Part shown: positions 48,623 to 58,005 of the stretch, one piece after another
How positions within the stretch are numbered: position 1 is the first letter of the stretch
How the letters are laid out: each line of letters begins with the position of its first letter
Origin: Acidimicrobiales bacterium
Lineage (GTDB): Bacteria; Actinomycetota; Acidimicrobiia; Acidimicrobiales; JAVJTC01
Direction: 5' to 3'
Assembly: GCA_040219085.1 (NCBI GenBank)
Contig: JAVJTC010000020.1
Coordinates: 124,001 to 188,000 of the forward strand
Length of the DNA: 64,000 bases
Notes under the pieces: model-generated
Databases searched by the model: none
What the model saw: the letters and a program-made list of their open reading frames with translations, nothing else
Told to the model about the DNA's origin: nothing
Made by a program: the position numbers and the translations under genes

Positions 48623-51538
48623 TTGGGTCTGATCGTCATCGCAACCCCCGGCTCGCAGCTGGTCGACGACGTCGTCGCCCTCCTCACCCGTCACCTGCGA
48701 CGGCCCGGAGATGTGCGCCGCGCCGCCGCCCGCGGCCCGCTCGGTGAGCCGGGCGTACTGCTCTCGGGAGAACCGTCCGCCACCGCGCCCGGTGGTACAT
48801 CGGACGCGTCCGGCGCGCCTGGGGGGAAGCGGCCGGTCCGGGTCGTGATCGTCGACCCGGAAGGCTCCCGGGACGCGCTGCGCACCGAGGCGCACGCGGC
48901 GGCCGCCATCGTCGGTGCGGCCGGTGGCCCGGTCCTCGTGGTCGTGCCCGGGATCCCCGTGGCCGGTGCCGACGTGAAGGCTGCTCTCGGCGCGGCATTC
49001 GACCCCGGAGCCGTCGTCGACGACGTCGGGGAACTCGTCGTCGGTCAGGCGGTGCACGGCGATGCAGCGGTGCTCAGTCGTCTCAGCGGATTCCACGACC
49101 GCACGGCGGAGGGTGTGCCGGGGGTGGACGCGATTCTCGCCCGGCTCGTCGCCGAGAACGACGGGCTGCGCGCCGCGATGCGAGACGCCGATGCCGCCAA
49201 CGCCCGACTCACCCACGAACTCGACCGTGAGCGCCGCCACGCCCTGGCCGCGGAGTCGGGCGCAGCCGACGTCGCCGGCCACTTCGAGGAGTTCCGGGAC
49301 CGTCGCCTCGTGCGTCTCGCGACCCGCACCGCCGATCGCTTCTATCCGGTGCTCGCCGGCCTGGCCGGGCGGCGTGACACCACCGAGCACGACGCCTCCA
49401 TCGAGCGCCTACGGACCGGTCCGCTGTCGGCGCGCACCGGGCTCGGCTCCGCCATCCGCGGGGGCGCGCTCGACAGGGCCCTGACGGTGATCATCCCGGT
49501 CTACAACGCGCCGGCCGAGGTTCGGCGTTGTCTGACGGCGGTGGCCGCGAACTCTCCGACCGACGTCGGCGTGATCATCGTGCACGACGCGAGTACCGAC
49601 CCCGATGTCGCCCCGCTGGTCGCCGAGGCGGCCCGCCGGGAGGGTTGGGTCCTACTGGAGAACGACGAGAACCTCGGGTTCACCCGCAGCGTGAACCGGG
49701 GTCTCACAGCGGCCCCCGCGGGCGACGTCGTCATGCTCAACGCCGACACGCGGGTGCCGCGGCGCTGGCTGTGGCGGCTGCGCAACGCAGCGCTCTCCGA
49801 CGAGAGGATCGGCACCGTCACCCCACTGTCGGATGCCGCCGGAGCATTCAGCTTCGCCTGCCCCCGACCCGACGGGCCCGCCGAGGTCGACCGCTACGCG
49901 TCCGCGGTGGCCCGTGGTTCGGCCTTCGTCCGGCCCCACGGTCCCACGGGCAACGGCTTCTGCATGTATGTGACCGCCGCCGCCCGTGAGGTCGTGCCAC
50001 TGCTCGACGAGGAGGCGTTCCCGCGCGGCTACGGCGAAGAGAACGACTACTGCATGCGCCTGTCCACATTCGGGTTCACCCACGTGGTCGCGGACGACTG
50101 TGTCGTGTTCCACGACGAATCGGCGAGCTTCGGATCCGAGAAGGCCGCGCTGGCCGAGGCGGGTAGTGCCACTCTCGAGCGACTGTGGCCGGACTACCAC
50201 GAGCGTGCGGTCCGCTTCGTCGCCTCCGACGACCTGCGGCGGGCCACCACCACCGCCGCGGCGAGCGTGGCCGCGCTCGCGGCCGGCGGTCCGCCGCCGG
50301 ACCGCCGCCGGGTCCTGGCCGTCGTGCACGACGGATTCGGCGGGACCCAGAACCACGTCGACGACCTCGCCCGTCACCTCGACGGCGACCACGAGACCTT
50401 CACGCTCGTCCCCGAGTACTCCGACGTCGCCGTGCGCCGGTTCACCGACGACCGTTGGGAGGTCGTGCACCGGTGGCATCCCGTGGACGGATGGCACATC
50501 ACCGAGATGACCGACGAGGACCGCTTCGACGCCTACGTCGACGTCCTCAGTCGCCTCGACATCGACGTCGTGCACATCCACCACCTGCTCGGCCAGACCT
50601 TCGACCTGGTGGAGGCGGCACGAGCTCTGGGCATCCCGGTGGTCATGTCCGCACACGACTACTACCTGGCCTGCCCGTCGTTGAACCTGCTCGACGAGAA
50701 CGGGAACTTCTGCGGTGGCACCTGCACCGCGGGTCCCGGGCCGTGTCCCACCATCGAGCGGTGGGTACCCGCCGACGTCCCGCTCAAGCACGGCTTCGTC
50801 GTGGACTGGCAGGCCGCGACCCGACGTCTCCTCGGATCGATCGACGCGCTGGTCGCACCGTCGCAGGCGGCGGTCGACGTCCTCGCGGGGGCGCTCGGTG
50901 ACGCCGTCGTCGAGCGTGCGCACGTCATCGGACACGGGACCGCGTCGTCAGGGCGTCGCAAGGGTGTCGCCCGCGCCGCGGGGCCCGAGGAGCGGGTGCG
51001 GGTCGTCGTCGTGGGGGTTCTCGCCCCGCACAAGGGGTCCGAGACCCTCCGCCGTCTCGTGGCTGCGGACGAGCGGCACGAGCTCGACCTGGGTGTGCTC
51101 GGGGTCGTCGACGCCGACCACATCACCGCCGTCGCGGACCTTCCCGTCACGTTCCACGGCGGCTACCGCCGCACGGACCTCGCCCGACGCCTCGGACGAC
51201 TCCGCCCCGCCTTCGTGGCGGTGCTGTCGCCGAGCCGCGAGACCTTCAGCTACGTCGTGTCCGAGGCGTGGAGCCTGGGGATCCCCGTCGTCGTGGGCGA
51301 GGGCGGTGCTCCGGCGGAGCGGGTACGTGCCGCGGGCGGCGGCATCGTCGTGGACCTGGACGATCCCGTCGGCGCCGTCGAGGCCATCGTCGCCGCGGGG
51401 CGTGACCGGAACCGGTGGGAGCTTCTCGCAGCGCAGGCATGCTCGGTGCCGCTGCGTGATGTCTCGGAGATGGCTACGGACTACCGGGACCTCTACGCGC
51501 AGCTGATCGACACGTCCGCTGCAGAGGAAGACCGATGA
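48623..51538 (+). CDS. Double glycosyltransferase (GT2 plus GT4)
   Basis: A 971-residue protein. Residues 1-285 are an Ala/Val/Arg-rich region with a probable coiled coil around 180-230. Residues about 287-540 are a GT2 domain (LTVIIPVYNAPAEVRRCLTA, NLGFTRSVNRGL, MLNADTRVPRRWLWR). Residues 560-960 are a GT4-like domain (VLAVVHDGFGGTQNHVDDLA, MSAHDYYLACPSLNLLDENG, VVGVLAPHKGSETLRRL, SPSRETFSYVVSEAWSLGIP). Two sugars could be added by one polypeptide. I choose TTG 48623, which has GGAG 7 nt upstream; the frame also stays open through the tandem repeat, but starting there would translate promoter sequence. The stop overlaps the ABC permease ATG. Confidence 0.87.
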   Translation: MGLIVIATPGSQLVDDVVALLTRHLRRPGDVRRAAARGPLGEPGVLLSGEPSATAPGGTSDASGAPGGKRPVRVVIVDPEGSRDALRTEAHAAAAIVGAAGGPVLVVVPGIPVAGADVKAALGAAFDPGAVVDDVGELVVGQAVHGDAAVLSRLSGFHDRTAEGVPGVDAILARLVAENDGLRAAMRDADAANARLTHELDRERRHALAAESGAADVAGHFEEFRDRRLVRLATRTADRFYPVLAGLAGRRDTTEHDASIERLRTGPLSARTGLGSAIRGGALDRALTVIIPVYNAPAEVRRCLTAVAANSPTDVGVIIVHDASTDPDVAPLVAEAARREGWVLLENDENLGFTRSVNRGLTAAPAGDVVMLNADTRVPRRWLWRLRNAALSDERIGTVTPLSDAAGAFSFACPRPDGPAEVDRYASAVARGSAFVRPHGPTGNGFCMYVTAAAREVVPLLDEEAFPRGYGEENDYCMRLSTFGFTHVVADDCVVFHDESASFGSEKAALAEAGSATLERLWPDYHERAVRFVASDDLRRATTTAAASVAALAAGGPPPDRRRVLAVVHDGFGGTQNHVDDLARHLDGDHETFTLVPEYSDVAVRRFTDDRWEVVHRWHPVDGWHITEMTDEDRFDAYVDVLSRLDIDVVHIHHLLGQTFDLVEAARALGIPVVMSAHDYYLACPSLNLLDENGNFCGGTCTAGPGPCPTIERWVPADVPLKHGFVVDWQAATRRLLGSIDALVAPSQAAVDVLAGALGDAVVERAHVIGHGTASSGRRKGVARAAGPEERVRVVVVGVLAPHKGSETLRRLVAADERHELDLGVLGVVDADHITAVADLPVTFHGGYRRTDLARRLGRLRPAFVAVLSPSRETFSYVVSEAWSLGIPVVVGEGGAPAERVRAAGGGIVVDLDDPVGAVEAIVAAGRDRNRWELLAAQACSVPLRDVSEMATDYRDLYAQLIDTSAAEEDR

Positions 51539-52428
51539 CCGTCAACGGGACCGGCGCCGGCGACGACGGCGTGGAGATCGTCGTGCGAGCGCCGGCGACG
51601 CGTGGATGGGCGCGCGTGGCCGAGCGGGTCGTGCAGCTGCGCGGATACGGGCCCCTGATCGTCAACCTCGCCCGCCGGGACCTCTCCACCCGCCAGAAGC
51701 GCAGCGCGCTCGGTTGGCTCTGGTCGTTCATCAACCCGGCAGCGAGCCTCGCGATCCTGACCCTCGTCTTCGGGACGTTCCTGCGCATCGCGCCCCCCGT
51801 GGCCGGCAACGGCGAGCTCGAGAGCTTCGCCGTCTACCTTTTCTGCGCGCTCGTCGTCTGGAACCTCTTCGACGGGGTCATCAAGGGGTCCATCACGGCG
51901 TTGACCGATGCCGGACCGCTCCTCAACAAGGTGTACTTCCCGCCGGAGGCGCCGGCGATGGCGAACCTCGCGGTGACGGCCACCCAGACGGCCTTCGAGT
52001 TCGTCGTCCTCGTCGTGGTCCTGATCGCCGTCGGCAACATCAGCTGGACGATCTTCCTGTGGCTCTACCTGTTCGTGCTCATCTCGCTGCTGTCGCTGGG
52101 GATCGGGCTGTTCGTCAGCGTCTTCAACGTCTTCTACCGCGACGTGGGCTACCTCGTGACCCTGGGCCTGCAGGTGGTCTTCTACGCCACCCCGATCATC
52201 TACCCGCTCGGCATCATCCCCGAGCGCGCATGGGGGCTCCCCGCGCTCGACATCATCAAGTTCAACCCGATCGCACAGCTCACCGAGATGTCACGGGACA
52301 TCCTCTACGACCTCGAGGTCCCCTCGGCGTTGCGCCTGGGATACGCCACGTGCGCGGCGGTGCTCGTATTCGCGGTGGGCTACACGGTCTTCGTCCGTCA
52401 GACCGAGAACATCGCGGAGGAACTGTGA
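51535..52428 (+). CDS. wzm: ABC-2 type polysaccharide export permease
   Basis: A 297-residue permease with six membrane segments. LIVNLARRDLSTRQKRSALG, WSFINPAASLAILTLVFGTF and VGYLVTLGLQVVFYATPIIY are typical of the Wzm/TagG family exporting O-antigen or teichoic-type polymers. The ATPase is encoded next with a 4-nt GTGA overlap, and the double glycosyltransferase ends 4 nt inside its start (ATGA). The three genes are therefore one coupled unit: synthesis, then export. Confidence 0.92.
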   Translation: MTVNGTGAGDDGVEIVVRAPATRGWARVAERVVQLRGYGPLIVNLARRDLSTRQKRSALGWLWSFINPAASLAILTLVFGTFLRIAPPVAGNGELESFAVYLFCALVVWNLFDGVIKGSITALTDAGPLLNKVYFPPEAPAMANLAVTATQTAFEFVVLVVVLIAVGNISWTIFLWLYLFVLISLLSLGIGLFVSVFNVFYRDVGYLVTLGLQVVFYATPIIYPLGIIPERAWGLPALDIIKFNPIAQLTEMSRDILYDLEVPSALRLGYATCAAVLVFAVGYTVFVRQTENIAEEL

Positions 52429-53648
52429 GAGCGGTCGGCGCCGGCGGCTCCCCGCAGTTGCCGTCGGGGGTCGCTGTCGCCGCCCGGGGGATCTCGAAGC
52501 GGTTCCGTCTCCAGAAGGACCGGCCGTCGAGCCTCAAGGAGGGACTGCTCAACCTGCGGCGGACCACCTACGACGAGTTCTGGGCACTCAACGACGTGGA
52601 TCTCGACATCCGTCGGGGAGCGGCGTTCGGGATCATCGGCCACAACGGTTCCGGGAAGTCCACGCTGCTGCGGCTGATCGCGGGGATCCACCGACCGACG
52701 ACGGGCACCATCGCCGTCGGCGGTCGGGTCTCGGCGCTGTTGGAACTCGGCGCCGGTTTCCACCCCGACCTCACAGGACGCGAGAACGTGTTCCTCAACG
52801 CGTCGATCCTGGGGATCCCACCGACCGAGATCCGCGAAAAGCTCGACGAGATCGTGTCGTTCGCCCGACTCGACGACTTCATCGACTCCCCGGTGAAGAT
52901 CTACTCGAACGGGATGCTCGTCCGTCTCGGCTTCTCGGTTGCCATCCACGTCGAACCCGACGTCCTGCTGCTCGACGAGGTCATCACCGTCGGCGACGAG
53001 GAGTTCCAGCGGGCCTGTCTCGAGGAGATCCTGCGGTTCCGCGAGCGTGGGGTCACCATCGTCGTGGTCTCCCACGACCTGGGGACCGTCCGGCGGTTCT
53101 GCGACGACGCCGCCTGGCTCGACCACGGGCGGGTCGTCACGACGGGCACCTCGGGCGACGTGGTCGACCGCTATCTCACCGACGTCGACGCGCACACCTC
53201 GTCGGACGCGGCGGACGTCGGCGCGACCGTACGCGTCGCCGACGTCGAGTTCATCGACGGCTCCGGTCGCTCGACGATCGCAGCGGCCACCGGCGAAGCA
53301 CTCACCCTGCGCGGGCATCTCGATGTCCAACCGGGGGTCGAGGGACTGCGCTTCCGCATGCTGTTCCACGGCCCCGGTGGTGTGAATTTCGCTGAACCGG
53401 TCGTCACACTCGACGCGGCCCGCACGAGGGGTGGGGGCCGCATCCAAGTGGACTACGTCATCGACCGGTTCCCGTTCCGACCCGGCTCCTACCCGTTGAC
53501 GGTCTTCGCCGAGAGCCCGGACGGTTCCGTCGTGCACCATCGACTGGAGCGGGTGTTCACCCTGCAGGTTCTCGCAGGAGCCGATCCCGACATGCCCGGC
53601 TGGGTGGATCTCGGTGGCCGCTGGGAGGACACCCCGCCGCAGCGATGA
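52425..53648 (+). CDS. wzt: Polysaccharide ABC exporter ATPase with Wzt C-terminal domain
   Basis: A 407-residue ATPase from GTG 52425. Walker A GHNGSGKST (about 72-80), signature IYSNGMLVRLGFSVAI and Walker B VLLLDEVITVGDE are intact. Residues about 255-395 form a Wzt-type C-terminal domain (RVADVEFIDGSGRSTIAAAT; GEALTLRGHLDVQP), which in O-antigen exporters binds the finished chain end. That suggests capped-chain recognition. A longer upstream frame lies in the permease gene and is rejected. The gene ends 14 bp from the convergent membrane-protein gene. Confidence 0.92.
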   Translation: MRAVGAGGSPQLPSGVAVAARGISKRFRLQKDRPSSLKEGLLNLRRTTYDEFWALNDVDLDIRRGAAFGIIGHNGSGKSTLLRLIAGIHRPTTGTIAVGGRVSALLELGAGFHPDLTGRENVFLNASILGIPPTEIREKLDEIVSFARLDDFIDSPVKIYSNGMLVRLGFSVAIHVEPDVLLLDEVITVGDEEFQRACLEEILRFRERGVTIVVVSHDLGTVRRFCDDAAWLDHGRVVTTGTSGDVVDRYLTDVDAHTSSDAADVGATVRVADVEFIDGSGRSTIAAATGEALTLRGHLDVQPGVEGLRFRMLFHGPGGVNFAEPVVTLDAARTRGGGRIQVDYVIDRFPFRPGSYPLTVFAESPDGSVVHHRLERVFTLQVLAGADPDMPGWVDLGGRWEDTPPQR

Positions 53649-53662
53649 GCCGCGACTCGGGT

Positions 53663-55897
53663 TCAGCCCCGGGTCCAGAAGGTGCAGATCTGGTCCACCT
53701 GTACCCGCTCGAATCCCGCGCCGAGCAGTACGGCGGTGGTCTCGTCACGGTTGCGGGGCTCGGGCGGTGGTGCCTCGAACAACGGATCGGCGACGTACTG
53801 GCACGCCGAATCCACCTCGAGCGTGTCCAGCGCGGCGGCGAAGCTCTCGCGTTCCCCCTCGGCGAGTCCCCAGGTGAGCGCATCGGTCACGAGGCGTCGT
53901 TCGGCGGCGTGGAAGGCCGGCACGTTCGCCAGGGGGCCCTCCACGTAGCGCACCAGCGGGTTGGTGGCGTGCACCTCACCCGACAGGACCGCCAGGGGGT
54001 AACCCACCCGCCACGGGGTCGCCGCGATTCCCTCCGGCGCTGTGAGCGAGATGAGAGTCTCGGCCGCAGGTGTCTCGACAGCCAGCAGGTCGCGCCGCGG
54101 GAAGTCCCACTCAGCGACGTTGAAACGGGACACGCTCGGGGTTCCGACGACCGCGGTCACGGCGAGTAGCACTCCCACACCGACCGTCCCGGCTCCCGCC
54201 ACGAGCCTCTGTGCCGGTAGTCGCAGGTCACCCCCCAGCGCCGCGAGGGGTGAGGCCAGCATCATCCCGACGGCGGCCCCGACCGGCAGGACCCACATCA
54301 CCCGCCAGATCACAGCATCGGCACCGGCGGCGTCGTCTGCTGCCGTCAACACGCCCGGGAACAGGACCAGTCCGATCACGACGGCCACTGAACCCGCGAG
54401 GGCGAACCGGGCCGACGCGTCGCGAACCCACAGCCAGCCGAGAATCGTGGCCGAGATCGTCACGAACGCCGCCGGGCCGTTCCCGAAGGCCGAGTAGAAG
54501 GTGAACGCGGACAGGTTCTGCGCTGAGAACGACGCGCCGGCGTCACCGATCTGAGCGAGGACGAAGCGTCCGACCACCAGCGGAGACGGGTCGGCCACCT
54601 CCCGTGCGAGGGCCGCACCGAGCGGGTACACGACCGCCAGAGCCGCCGGCAGGGCCCGCTCGCGCAGCGTCCCGATCACCACGTCGCTCCCGCTGCCGAG
54701 GGTCGTACCTGCCACGCCCGCTCCCACGGCGAGCGCGGCGACGAGCGGGGCGACGAACGCTCCGGTCGTGCTGAGGCCGATGGCTGCGATGCCACCGGCG
54801 ACGAGCAGCCACAGCGACCGCCGCTCGCCGTCGCGGGCCCAGCGCAGTCCGTGGTGCCACAGGAAGGGCACGACGACGATCAACAGGGCCGTCTTGCCGA
54901 GGTGGGCCCGAGACCAGTTGTTGTTGCCGATGTTCGTGTCGGACTGGCCGTCCCACAGGAAGAACAGGTACGTCATCGTCGTCGCGATGGCCGGCTGTAC
55001 GAACCCGAACGTACGCAGCAGGCGCCAGAGTGCGAGGACGCCGAGCGCGGAGATGAACGGGCTCGCGACCAGATGGGCCAGTGTCGTGGCGGAGATGGGC
55101 GCCAACGCTGCGATCGAGCCGTACAACGGCTCGATCGTCGTCTGGGGTACCGCCGTGCGGGTCTGGCGGAAGACCTGGTCGGCGAAGATCGTGTCGCGGT
55201 CGGGGAACGGGCCGTCGTGCTGTTCGATGTAGGTGGCCCGGTTGAGGACGAAGACGTCGTCGATCTCGGTACGCACGGTGAATGCCGACATGACCGCCAG
55301 TCCGGCGGTCACCGCCAGGATCAGCGCGACCGCGACCGCCCCCGGTGCACGTGGCGCGCCCGTGACGAGAGTCTCGTCGTGGTCGAGGGTCCCTTCGCCG
55401 TGGCCGGGCGGGGCGACGTCGGGCTCTCGGGCGTGCCCCCGGCAGGCCTGAACCACGAACCAGAGGCCGGCCCCGACGAGCGCGACGAGCGCCACCCAGG
55501 TCGGGGGCCACGCCGAGCGGGTGAGACGCCAACGCGACATGACGAAGGCCATGACCGCGACAGCGCCGATCCATGCGCCGATCCTCCCCAGCGAGCGCGG
55601 GTCTCTCGGGAGGGCGACCCTGCGGAGCCTCATCGGGTTGGCGCGACCGCCGACGACGACGAAGGCGAGAACAACTGGCAGCGTCGCGATCCACAGCGCC
55701 GTCGTCGGGTCCCGATCCCAGTCCGCGAGGAACGACAGATGCGCGATCACGGTCCAGGAAGCGAATCCGGCGACCACGAAGTCGACCGTCCTGTCGAGGG
55801 CCGCCGTGAGCACGGCCGGGACATCGTTCCCGGAGCCGCGGGGACGGACCCGGACGGCGTCCGGCGAGCCGGGGGACGGAGTAGGGGAGGAGATCAC
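53663..55897 (-). CDS. Large multi-spanning membrane protein, possible GT-C-like enzyme
   Basis: A 744-residue protein with about 14 hydrophobic segments and a C-terminal soluble part (from about 600) containing [20 protein letters not shown] and [20 protein letters not shown] loop after the fifth membrane segment holds [20 protein letters not shown], an acidic pair in the place where GT-C glycosyltransferases carry the catalytic Asp. It resembles actinobacterial membrane proteins placed in polysaccharide loci (DUF6077-like). I propose lipid-linked sugar transfer or polymerisation, unproven. The GTG start has a TACTCT box 11 nt upstream on the minus strand. It is divergent from the GDP-mannose dehydratase gene. 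Confidence 0.65.
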   Translation of the reverse strand: MISSPTPSPGSPDAVRVRPRGSGNDVPAVLTAALDRTVDFVVAGFASWTVIAHLSFLADWDRDPTTALWIATLPVVLAFVVVGGRANPMRLRRVALPRDPRSLGRIGAWIGAVAVMAFVMSRWRLTRSAWPPTWVALVALVGAGLWFVVQACRGHAREPDVAPPGHGEGTLDHDETLVTGAPRAPGAVAVALILAVTAGLAVMSAFTVRTEIDDVFVLNRATYIEQHDGPFPDRDTIFADQVFRQTRTAVPQTTIEPLYGSIAALAPISATTLAHLVASPFISALGVLALWRLLRTFGFVQPAIATTMTYLFFLWDGQSDTNIGNNNWSRAHLGKTALLIVVVPFLWHHGLRWARDGERRSLWLLVAGGIAAIGLSTTGAFVAPLVAALAVGAGVAGTTLGSGSDVVIGTLRERALPAALAVVYPLGAALAREVADPSPLVVGRFVLAQIGDAGASFSAQNLSAFTFYSAFGNGPAAFVTISATILGWLWVRDASARFALAGSVAVVIGLVLFPGVLTAADDAAGADAVIWRVMWVLPVGAAVGMMLASPLAALGGDLRLPAQRLVAGAGTVGVGVLLAVTAVVGTPSVSRFNVAEWDFPRRDLLAVETPAAETLISLTAPEGIAATPWRVGYPLAVLSGEVHATNPLVRYVEGPLANVPAFHAAERRLVTDALTWGLAEGERESFAAALDTLEVDSACQYVADPLFEAPPPEPRNRDETTAVLLGAGFERVQVDQICTFWTRG

Positions 55898-55908
55898 GAC
55901 GCGCGCCG

Positions 55909-55914
55909 AGAGTA
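55909..55914 (-). promoter_or_regulatory. -10 box TACTCT
   Basis: On the minus strand TACTCT lies 11 nt before GTG 55897, slightly longer than the usual 6-9 nt here. Confidence 0.3.
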
Positions 55915-55938
55915 CTCCCGGGAGTGAGCGGTGCCCGG

Positions 55939-55944
55939 TACCCT
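55939..55944 (+). promoter_or_regulatory. -10 box TACCCT, leaderless type
   Basis: TACCCT ends 9 nt before ATG 55954 and supports that start of the GDP-mannose dehydratase gene. Confidence 0.42.
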
Positions 55945-55953
55945 CTACCGCCC

Positions 55954-56925
55954 ATGCGGACAGCTTTCATCACAGGGATCTCCGGTCAGGACGGGTCGTA
56001 TCTCGCCGAGTTCCTCCTGGCACGGGGCTACACGGTTCACGGGCTCGTCCGCCGCTCTTCGTCGGTCACCACCTGGCGCCTCGACGGCATCTACGAGGCA
56101 CCTCAGGAGGCCGAGCGGCTGATCCTGCACTACGGCGACGTGACCGACGGGGTATCGCTCAGCCGCCTGTTCGCCGAGATCCGGCCCGACGAGGTCTACA
56201 ACCTGGCCGCGCAGAGCCATGTGATGGTCTCGTTCCAGTTGCCCGAGGCGACGGCGGACGCCACCGCGCTCGGGGCGCTGCGGGTCCTCGAGGCACTGCG
56301 CGCAGCCAGCGTCGACGCCCGCTTCTATCAGGCCTCGTCGTCGGAGATGTTCGGCTCCACGCCGCCCCCGCAGAACGAGATCTCGCGGCTGCACCCCCGT
56401 TCGCCCTACGGGGTCTCGAAGGTCTTCGCGCATCACGCCACGGTCAACTACCGCGAGGCGTACGACATGTTCGCCGTCTCCGGGATCCTCTTCAATCATG
56501 AGAGCCCCCGACGGGGCGAGACCTTCGTGACCCGCAAGATCACCCGGGCCGTCGCTGCTATCGAAGCCGGCCGTCAGGAGCACCTGTACCTCGGGAACCT
56601 CGATGCCCGTCGGGACTGGGGATTCGCGGGCGACTACGTGGACGCCATGTGGCGGATGGTGACGGCCGACGAACCTGCGGACTTCGTCATCGGAACCGGT
56701 GTCGCCCACTCGGTGAGGGAGTTCTGTGAGCTCGCGTTCGGACATGTCGGCCTGGACTGGGAACGCTACGTCCGTCACGACGACCGCTACGAACGTCCGG
56801 CGGAGGTCGAGAACCTCGTGGCCGACGCCTCGGCAGCCGAGGCTCAACTCGGTTGGACGCCCACTGTGGACTTCGCATCCCTCGTCGCGATGATGGTCGA
56901 GGCCGACCGGGCGCCGTACCGCTAG
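55954..56925 (+). CDS. gmd: GDP-mannose 4,6-dehydratase
   Basis: A 323-residue [23 protein letters not shown] is the family cofactor loop. [40 protein letters not shown], catalytic [20 protein letters not shown] and [20 protein letters not shown] match Gmd closely. It makes GDP-4-keto-6-deoxymannose, precursor of fucose, rhamnose or perosamine derivatives. No reductase or aminotransferase for that product is in the window. It is somewhat shorter than E. coli Gmd (373) but complete. ATG 55954 has a TACCCT box 9 nt upstream. Confidence 0.93.
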   Translation: MRTAFITGISGQDGSYLAEFLLARGYTVHGLVRRSSSVTTWRLDGIYEAPQEAERLILHYGDVTDGVSLSRLFAEIRPDEVYNLAAQSHVMVSFQLPEATADATALGALRVLEALRAASVDARFYQASSSEMFGSTPPPQNEISRLHPRSPYGVSKVFAHHATVNYREAYDMFAVSGILFNHESPRRGETFVTRKITRAVAAIEAGRQEHLYLGNLDARRDWGFAGDYVDAMWRMVTADEPADFVIGTGVAHSVREFCELAFGHVGLDWERYVRHDDRYERPAEVENLVADASAAEAQLGWTPTVDFASLVAMMVEADRAPYR

Positions 56926-56994
56926 GGCGCGGCAAGCGCGCTCGAGGTCCACGCGCCGGATATCGGAGGGGCCGACGTCGCAGGCCGGGCCGTG

Positions 56995-57999
56995 TCAGGA
57001 AGGTCCGAGCAGGAACCCGACACCCCAGCTGAGATGCATGGTGGGGTAGATCGCCACGAGACGGACCGCCGTGCCCGGGCGGTCGGCCGACCCCCGGCCT
57101 TCGTGGTCGACGCCGAGAGCCGTCGACACGGCGGCAACGACGACCCCGGCGAGGTAGGCGGCCGGCACGGCCAGCGCGGCTCCCCGCCGGCCGACGAGGC
57201 CGAGCCCCACGGATCCGGCCAGGCCGGCCACCAGCAAGGGTGCGGCGAGTTGACGTGGCCGTATCGAGCGTGGGTGGCGTCGCAGGACTTCCCGCTTCCA
57301 CCGCCCGTAGCCGAGATACTGGCCTGCGAGCCCCGAGAGTGTCGATCGGGGCCGGTATACGACCCTCAGATCGGGATCGAACCAGACGGTCCCACCGGCG
57401 TCGCGGAGGCGCCAGTTCAGTTCGTAGTCCTGGTTGCGGATCAGCGACTCGTCGTAGCCGCCCACCGCGTCGAGCGCGTCACGCCGGAATGCGCCGAGGT
57501 AGACGGTGTCCACCGGCCCCTCGGATCCCCCGAGGTGCACCGCGCCGCCGCCGACGCCGAACCGGGAGGTCATCGCGGCGGCCACGGCCCGCTGGAACGG
57601 CGTCTCGCCCAGCGCGTCCTGGATCCCACCGACGTTGACCGCGCCTGTCTCCGTCAACGTGGCGAGAGCGATCCGCAGGTAGCCGGGCGGAACCTCCGAG
57701 TGGGCGTCGACACGTACGATCACCGGTCCGCTCGACGCGGCGATAGCGGCGTTGAGAGCGGCGGGAGTCGAACCCGCGGGGTTGTCGACGACCCGTACCG
57801 GTGGTCCGTCGGCGTCCAGTGAGGCCTCGGCCGCGAGGGCATCGGCGACCTCGCGCGTGCCGTCGGCGGACGGTCCGACCGCGATCGTGACGTCGAAGGC
57901 GACGTCGAGGTCCTGATCCACGACGGAGCGGACCGTCGCCGGCAGGTGAGCGGCGTCGTCGCGGGCGGGGATGACGACCGACAGGCCCGGTTCGTGCAC
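56995..57999 (-). CDS. Family 2 glycosyltransferase (ExoA-like) with membrane tail
   Basis: A 334-residue protein. The GT-A domain occupies 1-230: LSVVIPARDDAAHLPATVRS, GSTPAALNAAIAASSGPVIV, the DxD-type VRVDAHSEVPPGYL, and NQDYELNWRLRDAGGTVWF. Two or three hydrophobic segments (about 245-330) anchor it in the membrane. The pattern resembles succinoglycan ExoA-type transferases. It starts 6 nt after the stop of the initiating sugar transferase on the same strand, so the two form an operon for the first steps of a lipid-linked chain. GTG 57999 is the only reasonable start. Confidence 0.88.
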   Translation of the reverse strand: MHEPGLSVVIPARDDAAHLPATVRSVVDQDLDVAFDVTIAVGPSADGTREVADALAAEASLDADGPPVRVVDNPAGSTPAALNAAIAASSGPVIVRVDAHSEVPPGYLRIALATLTETGAVNVGGIQDALGETPFQRAVAAAMTSRFGVGGGAVHLGGSEGPVDTVYLGAFRRDALDAVGGYDESLIRNQDYELNWRLRDAGGTVWFDPDLRVVYRPRSTLSGLAGQYLGYGRWKREVLRRHPRSIRPRQLAAPLLVAGLAGSVGLGLVGRRGAALAVPAAYLAGVVVAAVSTALGVDHEGRGSADRPGTAVRLVAIYPTMHLSWGVGFLLGPS

Positions 58000-58005
58000 G
58001 TCGAC

